From NCBI GenBank assembly GCA_027365835.1, contig DAHXLU010000021.1, positions 1 to 9,031 of the forward strand: a stretch of 9,031 bases of DNA. The letters run 5' to 3'. Of the stretch, positions 1 through 5,628 are shown piece by piece. The stretch's first letter is position 1. The number at the start of each line of letters is the position of its first letter. The notes under the pieces are model-generated. The model was not told the DNA's origin. It saw nothing but the letters and a program-made list of their open reading frames with translations, and did not search any database. The stretch is from JAJZMA01 sp021850405. Lineage in GTDB: Bacteria > Chloroflexota > Dormibacteria > Aeolococcales > Aeolococcaceae. Position numbers and translations under genes: made by a program.

Positions 1-1
1 C

Positions 2-22
2 CGGGGTGTCCCATATACCCCG
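2..22. repeat. Short inverted repeat at left edge
   Basis: CGGGGT (2-7) is matched by ACCCCG (17-22), with one more wobble and one more A-T pair possible inside. The stem is short, no T-run follows, and the gene that would lie to the left is outside the window. It could be the foot of a terminator or nothing. The rest of 23-152 shows no gene or recognisable promoter. Confidence 0.2.
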
Positions 23-152
23 CCCGATGATGTGCCCGGCCATGGGGGGCCAAACGGTACACTCTTTGGAGTGGCCCTATTGGGATAGACAGGTAGGTGG
101 CTGAACTAAGCTCGGTGGATAAGTAGTAATAGTAACGGGGACGCGAGCTGTA

Positions 153-484
153 ATGACTATCCCGGAAAGCACCAAAAGCTCCCTGCAGTACAAACTGGTG
201 ACGCGGCACCGGGAACGGTGGCCCCAGCTTGTGGGGATTACGGTTCGCTACCGCGGCAACCTTGCCTATGTCGACGGGAAGCTGACGGCGATGTGATCGC
301 TCTGTGCCGCCTGCGCTATGGAGGTGACGCTCACTACTTCGGCTTTGCCATCTCTCTGGAGAGCAAGGCAGGATACGAAGACTCCATCCTGCCAAATGGC
401 AGCTTCGAAGCAACCCCTGCAGAGGCGCTTGACTGTGCCTGCGGGCTCTATCTCGGCGACCCCGCCGCCTGGGTCACGAATTAA
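153..484 (+). pseudogene. Frameshifted conserved hypothetical gene
   Basis: Translation from ATG 153 gives an N-terminal part with RERWPQLVGITVRYRGNLAY and VDGKL, which runs into a TGA at 294-296. The reading continues one frame away as ADGDVIALCRLRYGG, then HYFGFAI, YEDSILPNGS and finally EALDCACGLYLGDPAAW before TAA 482-484. Both halves read as one protein of about 110 residues broken near 276-293, consistent with loss of one base. The DGDVIxLCRLRYGG and EALDCACGLYLxDPxAW motifs recall a small uncharacterised protein that I remember from Actinomycetota and Chloroflexota, often near mobile DNA. No function is known to me. A sequencing or assembly error could also produce the break. The neighbours downstream are also fragments, which favours real decay. 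Confidence 0.65.
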
Positions 485-499
485 CGTCCAGCTCCACCA

Positions 500-608
500 G
501 GAGAGCACAGCCCATCCTTGGACACGCTGTTCCACCTCGCACGGCACTTGGGTGTGCATTTTATAGTCGAACTCACGGACGGTATTTCCCCAGGAAGACC
601 GACTTTAC
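500..608 (+). pseudogene. Probable C-terminal scrap of XRE-family HTH regulator
   Basis: This frame reads GEHSPSLDTLFHLARHLGV, then HFIVELTDG, and stops at TGA 606-608. The pattern RGExSPSLDTLxxLAxxLGV is the last two helices of lambda-repressor-type (XRE/Cro) DNA-binding domains, and a short beta tail like FIVEL commonly follows. The DNA-recognition helices that should precede it are absent: upstream, the same frame runs straight back to the stop of the frameshifted gene at 482-484. The 3' part overlaps the IS30 transposase remnant in another frame. It is therefore read as a fragment left by deletion or IS insertion. The match is a short motif judged by eye, so chance similarity is possible. 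Confidence 0.4.
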
Positions 609-759
609 AAAGGTGACACAACAGCAGGTGCAGCACGCGATCGACCGCCTCAACCATCGACCACGCAAGGTACTGGGCTTCCGTTCCCCTCATGAAGTGT
701 TCTTCTCTACCTCCTTACGCTATAGTACAGACATCAAGGCTGTTGCACTTCGTTGTTGA
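569..759 (+). pseudogene. IS30-family transposase, C-terminal fragment
   Basis: The frame ending at TGA 757-759 reads GRYFPRKTDFTKVTQQQ, then AIDRLNHRPRKVLGFRSPHE with VFFSTSL, and ends in AVALRC. This is the characteristic end of IS30-family DDE transposases (RQYFPKGTDFxxV, xxxLNxRPRKxLGxxTPxEVF, ending near VALxx). The catalytic DDE core and the N-terminal HTH are missing. Upstream of about 569 the frame no longer resembles the family, and the usual TNGLIRxYFP stretch appears shortened to THGRYFP. In this family the right terminal inverted repeat often overlaps the transposase stop, so 743-768 may carry it; I found no matching left end in the window. The product would be non-functional. Confidence 0.8.
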
Positions 760-1131
760 ACCCACGCCGCCTTGCCAGCGCTTGTGATACAGGGAACAGG
801 CTCAAGAGCCCTACCGGGCCGGGCCGACACGAACTCACCCACTGCATGGTATTTCTCTGCGGTTTCACCTTCACAGTGTTGCGACCAGCCTGCCTGTTGT
901 TGAACATCCCGCCGGAGTTCCCCAGAAGGCGGCCAGCATCCGTACACGGATCAGGCAGGCCAGGACACCTCTTGCGGTTAGTCCCCCCTTTGGGGCGGAT
1001 CACTCCCCTGGGTCGGCCGGAGGTGCGTTGCAGCCTCCCTGCCGGGGAAGCTCTTCCACCTGGTTCCTTCTGCCGGAATACATTCCCTGTGGCTGCAGAC
1101 CTTAAACGGGTAGCATAGGCGTCCATCAACC
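760..1131. other. Intergenic region with short GC-rich inverted repeats, no credible gene
   Basis: No reading frame here looks like a protein on either strand; the open frames are rich in Arg, Pro and Gly without recognisable motifs. Several small inverted repeats are visible: ATCCG-TACA-CGGAT at about 938-951, a CCCC-TTT-GGGG hairpin with flanking pairs near 984-1001, and GGAGG/CCTCC enclosing about 10 bases near 1019-1038. It may be decayed DNA next to the IS30 scar, or it may contain a structured RNA. I recognise no known RNA family: no tRNA, RNase P, SRP or tmRNA signatures. It must also hold the promoter of the gene at 1132, but no clear -35/-10 pair stands out. Confidence 0.35.
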
Positions 1132-2016
1132 ATGACGAAAGTAGCATGCCTCCGTGCAAAGAGCAGAATCGGCCCACCGGTGCCCCTTGGCCTTCTGGCG
1201 CTAACCCTGCTGGGATTGCTGGCAGGCTGCGGCAACGCGACTACCCAGAGCCCTCCGTCCACAACCTCAGCGCCCACACACACCCTTCTCGCAGCCTCGG
1301 GCCGACCAGCAATCTGGGTTCTCGCCTACGCGCACTTTTCACAGATCCTCGCAGTCCCGCAGGCAAGGGAGCTTATGGGAGGCGGCACCATCTACGAGCC
1401 ACTTTCCTTGCGACAGACCCAGAGCACCCTGGTCCCAGTTGTACCCACGTTTGTGGTCCATAGTTACGCAGTTCTGGAAGCCGATTTCAGTAACCACCAG
1501 GTGCCTCCCGGCACCAAGGCGATCCTTTATGACAATGAACGGTTCGCAGACACCCCTTTGGCCGAACAGGCAAACCCTGGCTACTACGACAGTCTGGTCG
1601 CAGCAGCCGCTGCAAGCCACCACATGCTCTCAATATGTGACTTTATTCAGCCAGATCGTCTGAGTGCATCACAGCGGATCCCATCTGCTGAGGTGCCGAA
1701 ATGTGACATTGTGGGACTCAACACAGTGCAGCAATCCGAAAGGAATCCACAGCAGTACGCAGCAACCGTCCGGCACATAATCGGGATCATAGACACTGTC
1801 AATCCACAGCTCCCCGCTATTGCCGGCTTGAGCACCAACCCAGCTGGCCCTCCGGTGACCGCGACTGAGCTTGTTAGCGACATCAGGGCCACGCAGAGCT
1901 TTGTGGCTGGCTACTGGCTCAACGTTCCGTCTCCTGGAGTAGGCTGCCCCAACTGCCACGCACCTGACCCGGCCATTCTGGAATCAGCCATGAGCATGCT
2001 GGCCGTCCCGGGATGA
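1132..2016 (+). CDS. Uncharacterised secreted lipoprotein
   Basis: The 294-aa product begins with a basic stretch, a hydrophobic segment (about residues 18-32) and a lipobox LAGC (30-33). It should be exported by Sec, lipidated on Cys33 and anchored on the outer face of the membrane; a Ser/Thr/Pro-rich linker follows (36-55). The mature domain has KAILYDNERF (129-138) with TPLAEQ following, GLNTVQQSER (195-204), GLSTNPAGPPVT (232-243), GYWLNVP (260-266) and a CPNC pair (272-275). These motifs recall an uncharacterised family seen in Actinomycetota and Chloroflexota. The alternating hydrophobic strands and conserved acidic patches suggest a TIM-barrel-like, perhaps glycoside-hydrolase-like, fold, but that is inference. 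ATG 1132 is the first start after an in-frame TAG at 1111 and lacks a clear Shine-Dalgarno. A helical protein gene follows 58 bases downstream. Confidence 0.82.
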   Translation: MTKVACLRAKSRIGPPVPLGLLALTLLGLLAGCGNATTQSPPSTTSAPTHTLLAASGRPAIWVLAYAHFSQILAVPQARELMGGGTIYEPLSLRQTQSTLVPVVPTFVVHSYAVLEADFSNHQVPPGTKAILYDNERFADTPLAEQANPGYYDSLVAAAAASHHMLSICDFIQPDRLSASQRIPSAEVPKCDIVGLNTVQQSERNPQQYAATVRHIIGIIDTVNPQLPAIAGLSTNPAGPPVTATELVSDIRATQSFVAGYWLNVPSPGVGCPNCHAPDPAILESAMSMLAVPG

Positions 2017-2074
2017 AGGCAGGATGGCACACCAACAAAATTCCGGCAACTGAGCGAGTCAGGAAAGACCGGCG

Positions 2075-2755
2075 ATGAGTCCGCCAGGCAGCCACAAGTG
2101 GGAGTTCAAGGCACGCTTCCGGCGTCATGCCTTCGGCTGGCGATCACAGCCCGCCATTTTGCGAATCCGCGAGGCTGTCCGGGAGATCAGGAAAGTGTCA
2201 CACCAGGACCCTATCCTTGCCGCAGATGGCGCTGTTGCATTTCTGGAGCGACTCTCCCCAGCACTTGAACAGATTGACAGCTCTTCCGGCGCGATCGGCA
2301 CCGCGGTCAACAAGGCGGTGAGGGAGCTGGTGAAGATTATTGCCGCTGCTCCGGCCGATCCTGCAACGCGCGACCGATGGCTTGAGCGGCTCTGGACTGC
2401 CCATGAGGAAGATGACATCCCTTACATAGAAACCCTGGCGGATTACTGGGGTGACCTGTGCGTCTCGAAAGAGACTGCGTCGCGATGGGCAGACAGGCTG
2501 ATAGGGACCACCAGACTGGCTTTCAGCCCCGAGCATCGCGCAAACAGCTCCTTCGACGGGAGCATCGCCTGTCTTAGTTCCCTTTTTCAAGCAGGGCGGT
2601 ACGCCGAGATCATTGATCTGGTTCCAGACGATACGATCTGGTACTACTGGGAGTGGGCCGAGCGAGCCCGCGCCGCCCTGGCTGGCGAGGACCCACCAGG
2701 AAGAATCATCCAGCTCTCCAGTGCAAGGAACTGGTCCAACCAGGTGAACCCGTAA
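2075..2755 (+). CDS. Conserved helical protein, probably C-terminally shortened
   Basis: The 226-aa product has no signal peptide or membrane segment and is likely cytosolic and mostly alpha-helical. Recognisable stretches are WEFKARFRRHAFGWRSQPAI (9-28), IREAVREIRKV, DSSSGAIGTAVNKAV and RWLERLWTAHEEDDIPYIE, followed by LADYWGDLC. I recall a widespread uncharacterised bacterial family with these motifs whose members are clearly longer (about 350 aa or more). Here the protein stops soon after ARNWSNQ, so the C-terminal helical repeats appear to be missing. No continuation is evident in the 73 bases before the ABC gene. AGGAAAG sits about 8 bases upstream of ATG 2075, a good ribosome-binding site. 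No reaction is known to me. It could be a functional short variant or a decaying gene. Confidence 0.75.
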   Translation: MSPPGSHKWEFKARFRRHAFGWRSQPAILRIREAVREIRKVSHQDPILAADGAVAFLERLSPALEQIDSSSGAIGTAVNKAVRELVKIIAAAPADPATRDRWLERLWTAHEEDDIPYIETLADYWGDLCVSKETASRWADRLIGTTRLAFSPEHRANSSFDGSIACLSSLFQAGRYAEIIDLVPDDTIWYYWEWAERARAALAGEDPPGRIIQLSSARNWSNQVNP

Positions 2756-2811
2756 GCTCTGGCCGCCCAGGCTGATTCTCCGCTCCTGTGGTGCCCGTAA
2801 ACAGGAATAAA

Positions 2812-2832
2812 ATGACAGGATCAAACTTATGA
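2812..2832 (+). CDS. Six-codon leader mini-ORF coupled to the ABC ATPase start
   Basis: ATG 2812 is preceded by AGGAA (2803-2807) and encodes MTGSNL before TGA 2830-2832. This stop overlaps the ATPase start codon as ATGA. The AGGA within the mini-ORF (2817-2820) is also the ribosome-binding site of the ATPase. The arrangement would allow translational coupling or regulation, but a tract this short can arise by chance. Confidence 0.25.
   Translation: MTGSNL
2817..2820 (+). promoter_or_regulatory. Ribosome-binding site of ABC ATPase gene
   Basis: AGGA lies 8 bases before ATG 2829, which supports that start over any in-frame downstream candidate. Confidence 0.55.
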
Positions 2833-3611
2833 CGCTCTCCCCTGCCAATCCCGCTGTGCTGCGCGTCTCCGGCCTTCGGGTCACATATGGTCCAACCGTG
2901 GCCGTGGACGGCATTGACCTTGCTGTTGCAGAAGGTGAGATTTTTGGCCTTCTCGGCCCCAATGGGGCGGGCAAAACGAGTGCTCTCAGTGCCATTGAGG
3001 GCCTCATCGTGCCCCGGGAGGGCAACATCACTGTTGCAGGTACCGATGTACACGCTGACGCCATGCGGGCAAAGGCACAGATGGGAGTACAGCTACAATC
3101 CACCAGCTTTCATTCCGAGCTGACGATCCTGGAGATAGTCCGTCTCTTTGCTGGCCTGTACGGTGTTGCCCTCACTCCCAGCGAGCTTCACAAGCGGCTG
3201 GTTGAGATCAGCCTCGACGATGGGGCGTCAAAGCGATTCCGTCAACTGTCTGGCGGTCAGCAGCAACGGCTATCATTGCTAATTGCCACCATCCACCGCC
3301 CCCCGCTGGTCCTCCTGGACGAGCCAACTGCCGGGCTGGATCCCCAGGCTCGCCGACAGCTGTGGGACAGGATCCAGTCGCTGCGCGCCGAGGGACACAG
3401 CATTCTGCTTACAACTCACTCGATGGAAGAGGCCCAGGCGGTGTGTGACCGGGTAGCCATCATGGACCATGGGAGGATACTGACCATTGATACCCCAGCC
3501 GGGCTCATCGAGGCCCACAAGGATGACCCCAGGGTGCGCGCGGTTGCGAGAGGAGCGATCACACTGGAGGATGTGTTCATCGGGCTCACAGGACGGCAGG
3601 TCCGTGACTGA
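2829..3611 (+). CDS. ABC transporter ATP-binding protein, DrrA/CcmA type
   Basis: The 260-aa cytoplasmic ATPase would power an ABC-2 exporter together with the overlapping permease gene. All nucleotide-binding motifs are present: Walker A GPNGAGKT (43-50), Q-loop near Q88-Q90, signature LSGGQQQR (140-147), Walker B LVLLDEP with catalytic E165, D-loop GLD (169-171) and H-loop H197 in TTHSMEEAQ. The C-terminal LEDVFIGLTGR is typical of the DrrA/NatA-like daunorubicin and Na+ export subfamily. It is full length. Family members export antibiotics, lipids or ions; the substrate cannot be read from the ATPase. Its stop (3609-3611) overlaps the permease start, so the two are translationally coupled. 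The 73-base gap from the preceding gene leaves co-transcription with it possible but unproven. Confidence 0.96.
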   Translation: MTLSPANPAVLRVSGLRVTYGPTVAVDGIDLAVAEGEIFGLLGPNGAGKTSALSAIEGLIVPREGNITVAGTDVHADAMRAKAQMGVQLQSTSFHSELTILEIVRLFAGLYGVALTPSELHKRLVEISLDDGASKRFRQLSGGQQQRLSLLIATIHRPPLVLLDEPTAGLDPQARRQLWDRIQSLRAEGHSILLTTHSMEEAQAVCDRVAIMDHGRILTIDTPAGLIEAHKDDPRVRAVARGAITLEDVFIGLTGRQVRD

Positions 3612-4392
3612 CGCAGCATCTGTCGGGGGGCCCAGCCGCACTGCACGGGTGGACGCTGTAAATGCGTTACGGTTCCTGCTGCGTGCCGACGTGACTGCAC
3701 AGCTCCGCAGTTACCGCTCACTGGTCCTGAATTTTGCCCTCCCAGCCATCCTCCTCTTTGCCGCTTCGCAAGGCAAGCGTGCCTCCAGGCTCGGTGGCCC
3801 CAATGCTGTTGTGAATCTGGCACTAACTGTGGGTCTGGTCTCTATCGGAACCGTTGCCTATTCAATGGCGGTTGCAAGAGACCGGGACAACGGGGTGCTG
3901 CAGCGATTGCGGGCAACGCCAGCACCAACCTGGACCATTATGGGCAGCCGATGGATTGTACAGCTGGGGGCGGTCGTTGTCATGTCGGTCATGGTGTTTA
4001 TTGTGGCGGCCTTGCTGGACAACATAACGTTCACAGCAACAGGGTACTTCTTCACCCTCCTTGTGGCACTTCTGGGTTCTGCGGTTTTCTTAAGCATTGG
4101 CCAGGCGATTGTAGGACTGATACCTTCTGCTGATACTCTCAATGCTGCTGGACGCCTGGTCTACGTCCCACTCATCGGGCTTAGCCTCTTTGGCCAGTCA
4201 GATCTCCTTGGCACCCCATTTGAGATGGTCTCACGCTGGTCGCCTGGCGGGTGCCTGGAAACACTACTCTCTGCGACAACCGGTGCGGCCAGCTGGAGTG
4301 GTGAGACCTGGGGGGCGATACTGGCTTGCCTGTGCTACACCCTTGTTTTTGCCGGGATTGGAATCAGGTGGTTTCGCTGGACAGCCAGATAG
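3604..4392 (+). CDS. ABC-2 type transporter permease
   Basis: The 262-aa integral membrane protein is the transmembrane partner of the ATPase before it; two copies would pair with two ATPases. I chose GTG 3604 because it follows GGCAGG (3594-3599) and overlaps the ATPase stop by 8 bases; longer in-frame extensions would lie wholly inside the ATPase gene. About six hydrophobic segments are visible near residues 39-55, 68-90, 118-138, 147-173, 185-198 and 237-257. Between the second and third lies ARDRDNGVLQRLRATPAP (91-108), matching the cytoplasmic coupling motif (E-x-GTLERLRATPxP) of ABC-2 permeases. The IPSADTLNAAGRLVYVPLI region is also typical. The length is normal for the family. The substrate is unknown, with drug or lipid export most likely from family knowledge. 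Confidence 0.93.
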   Translation: MTDAASVGGPSRTARVDAVNALRFLLRADVTAQLRSYRSLVLNFALPAILLFAASQGKRASRLGGPNAVVNLALTVGLVSIGTVAYSMAVARDRDNGVLQRLRATPAPTWTIMGSRWIVQLGAVVVMSVMVFIVAALLDNITFTATGYFFTLLVALLGSAVFLSIGQAIVGLIPSADTLNAAGRLVYVPLIGLSLFGQSDLLGTPFEMVSRWSPGGCLETLLSATTGAASWSGETWGAILACLCYTLVFAGIGIRWFRWTAR

Positions 4393-4394
4393 GC

Positions 4395-4431
4395 GCGGTG
4401 CAGTAGATCTGCAACCCGCTTGCAGCACCGC
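4395..4431. terminator. Inverted repeat after permease gene, possible terminator
   Basis: GCGGTGC (4395-4401) pairs perfectly with GCACCGC (4425-4431), starting three bases after the permease stop. A smaller GCAA/TTGC stem (4411-4414 with 4420-4423) lies inside the loop. No T-run follows, so if it terminates transcription it is not a classical intrinsic terminator. Its position between convergent genes supports the role. Confidence 0.4.
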
Positions 4432-4443
4432 CAGTCACATCGA

Positions 4444-4497
4444 GCGCGCGTGCATCTTTCGCAAGGCGCCCCCACAAGGGGACCGCTAAGCGCGCGC
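4444..4497. repeat. Second inverted repeat between convergent genes
   Basis: GCGCGCG (4444-4450) pairs with CGCGCGC (4491-4497). The 40-base interior contains a CCCC-ACAA-GGGG hairpin (4470-4481). It could fold in transcripts from either side and may act as a bidirectional transcription end. Stretches of alternating GC pair easily by chance. Confidence 0.3.
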
Positions 4498-4533
4498 CTG
4501 TGGCCCCCAGCCAACGATCCCGCCGCCCCTGTC

Positions 4534-4848
4534 TCAGACCGGAGGAAGCTCTCCCGTTGCTAACCAGGATTCGTACTGCTCGTCTGACAGCCAGATGCGG
4601 TACACCGGGGCGGGGTTGTCCCGCAGACCAGGCACTGCATCCACCAGTTCATCCCTTGGAAACGCAACTGGCCGCTGCGCTCCCTGTGGTAAAAATGCTG
4701 CGCGGCTATGACCCACAAAGAAAAAAGTCCCAGGCTGCACCTGCTCCCAGATTGCTGGCTGGTTGGCCCTTCTTACCCGCTCAATCGTGTTGGGCTGAAA
4801 AAGGGCAATCCCATCCCTACCCTTTGTCCTGGTCTGGCGCTTTGACAC
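4534..4848 (-). CDS. Hypothetical protein, 104 aa
   Basis: I do not recognise this family. The start is GTG 4848, chosen because a very strong GGGGAGG (4856-4862) sits 7 bases upstream; this is the best ribosome-binding site in the window. The product has a basic N-terminus (SKRQTRTKGRDG), a middle with AIWEQVQPGTFFFVGHSR (32-49), a DELVDAVPGLRDNPAPVY stretch (66-83) and a C-terminus RIWLSDEQYESWLATGEL (84-101). It has no membrane segment, signal peptide or Cys, so it is probably a small soluble protein. Composition looks natural on this strand, whereas the opposite strand reads as low-quality Pro/Arg-rich sequence. It is convergent with the ABC permease. A 66-codon frame lies 45 bases upstream on the same strand. 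Confidence 0.65.
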   Translation of the reverse strand: MSKRQTRTKGRDGIALFQPNTIERVRRANQPAIWEQVQPGTFFFVGHSRAAFLPQGAQRPVAFPRDELVDAVPGLRDNPAPVYRIWLSDEQYESWLATGELPPV

Positions 4849-4855
4849 AGCTGGA

Positions 4856-4862
4856 CCTCCCC
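4856..4862 (-). promoter_or_regulatory. Strong Shine-Dalgarno of the 104-aa gene
   Basis: GGGGAGG on the minus strand, 7 bases before GTG 4848. It decides a non-ATG start and is the main evidence that the gene is real. Confidence 0.65.
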
Positions 4863-4893
4863 TGCATAATCCACCTTGCTTGATCCGTAACCA

Positions 4894-5094
4894 TCATTCT
4901 GGGCCAGGGAGGGCGCAATATTGCCTGGTTCGTGACAAGAAGGACTGGGCAAATCTGAGCAGGGGCGGAGATCGGGCCCCGTGTGGCCGGAAGAGTGTCA
5001 TCAGCCAGCGCCAGTTGTGACCCTGCTGTATCACCTCAGAAACAGGCTCGCCGAAACGCTCGCAGAAGAGCAGCATAGAGGCGGCAAAAGCCAT
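4894..5094 (-). CDS. Possible small ORF, 66 aa
   Basis: From ATG 5094 the frame encodes MAFAASMLLFCERFGEPVSE, later HNWRWLMTLFRPHG, and ends in QYCALPGPE before TGA 4894-4896. I recognise no family. The N-terminal half looks like an amphipathic helix and has better composition than the frame further upstream, which lies antisense to the gene at 5133. An AGGG lies about 14 bases before the start, which is a poor site. It would precede the 104-aa gene by 45 bases on the same strand, so the two could be co-transcribed. It may instead be a remnant of a larger gene, or chance. Confidence 0.25.
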   Translation of the reverse strand: MAFAASMLLFCERFGEPVSEVIQQGHNWRWLMTLFRPHGARSPPLLRFAQSFLSRTRQYCALPGPE

Positions 5095-5132
5095 AGGACA
5101 GGCTATCCCTAACGGAGGCGCCCTCGACAACC

Positions 5133-5573
5133 ATGAACACTGGAGCGGGAACAGAATCCAGAGCCTGGATCCTGACGGTTCGTGAAATAGCGACAAGGTC
5201 GCCAGATGGCGGCTCCGTGCAGATGGGGGACACTGAGTACTGGGTGACCACTGTCCGCTTGCAGGGGCCCGAGGGCCGCAGTCTGCCAGCCCCAGGGCCG
5301 GGCGTGGGGCACTCCTTACGTCAGGTGGTGCTGGTGAGTGGAAAGGATGGAGTGCTAACTCCACTCGATGTGCCCTACGGGGGGAGAATCCTCAACATTG
5401 GAGTGGGCAAGGAAGGGGATCGTGTCCAGCGACCAGCGATCCTTCGACCAGCCACGGGCGAAGAGATAGAGCACTTCCGTGCTGACCAGTACGACCTGCT
5501 CTGGCGTTTCCAGGCTGTAATCCGCACGCTGGGCAGCCGGGATCACCAGGGGCCGGGGCATGGGCTAAACTAG
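5133..5573 (+). CDS. Hypothetical protein, 146 aa
   Basis: The product is not recognised. It reads AWILTVREIATRSPDGG (11-27), EYWVTTVRLQGPEGRSLP (35-52), QVVLVSGKDGVLTPLDVPYG (64-83), ILNIGVGKEGDRVQRPAI (86-103) and ends in a helix with EEIEHFRADQYDLLWRFQAV (110-129). This suggests a beta-rich core with a C-terminal helix; there is no signal peptide or membrane segment. The in-frame stop at 5094-5096 and the lack of other start codons leave ATG 5133 as the only ATG/GTG/TTG candidate for the full frame. GGAGG (5114-5118) is 14 bases upstream, further than usual. It is convergent with hemH (gap 55 bases) and diverges from the minus-strand pair at 4534-5094. The long minus-strand frames here look unnatural, so this strand is preferred. 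Confidence 0.55.
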   Translation: MNTGAGTESRAWILTVREIATRSPDGGSVQMGDTEYWVTTVRLQGPEGRSLPAPGPGVGHSLRQVVLVSGKDGVLTPLDVPYGGRILNIGVGKEGDRVQRPAILRPATGEEIEHFRADQYDLLWRFQAVIRTLGSRDHQGPGHGLN

Positions 5574-5628
5574 GCCGATCCAGATCCAACCGGACGGAGG
5601 CACCCTGGGGGACCAGAAAACGCGAGAA

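Noticed and set aside
743..906. GTTGTTGAAC repeated at about 752-761 and 896-905, possibly two IS30 ends
   Set aside because: A 10-base match is expected by chance several times in a window of this size, and the flanks differ.
734..1177. Minus-strand open frame of 147 codons across the gap before the lipoprotein gene
   Set aside because: It is rich in Arg, Gly and Pro, has no recognisable motif, and runs into the transposase remnant and the lipoprotein gene.
2198..3103. Long minus-strand open frame (301 codons)
   Set aside because: It lies antisense to the helical protein and the ABC ATPase, both with clear motifs and ribosome-binding sites; its own translation is Arg/Ser/Pro-rich with no motif.
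4500..4883. Plus-strand open frame of 127 codons
   Set aside because: It is antisense to the 104-aa gene, without a ribosome-binding site, and has poor composition.
5095..5364. Upstream extension of the minus-strand 66-codon ORF to 156 codons
   Set aside because: The extra part is antisense to the gene at 5133 and has unnatural Pro/Ser/Arg composition.
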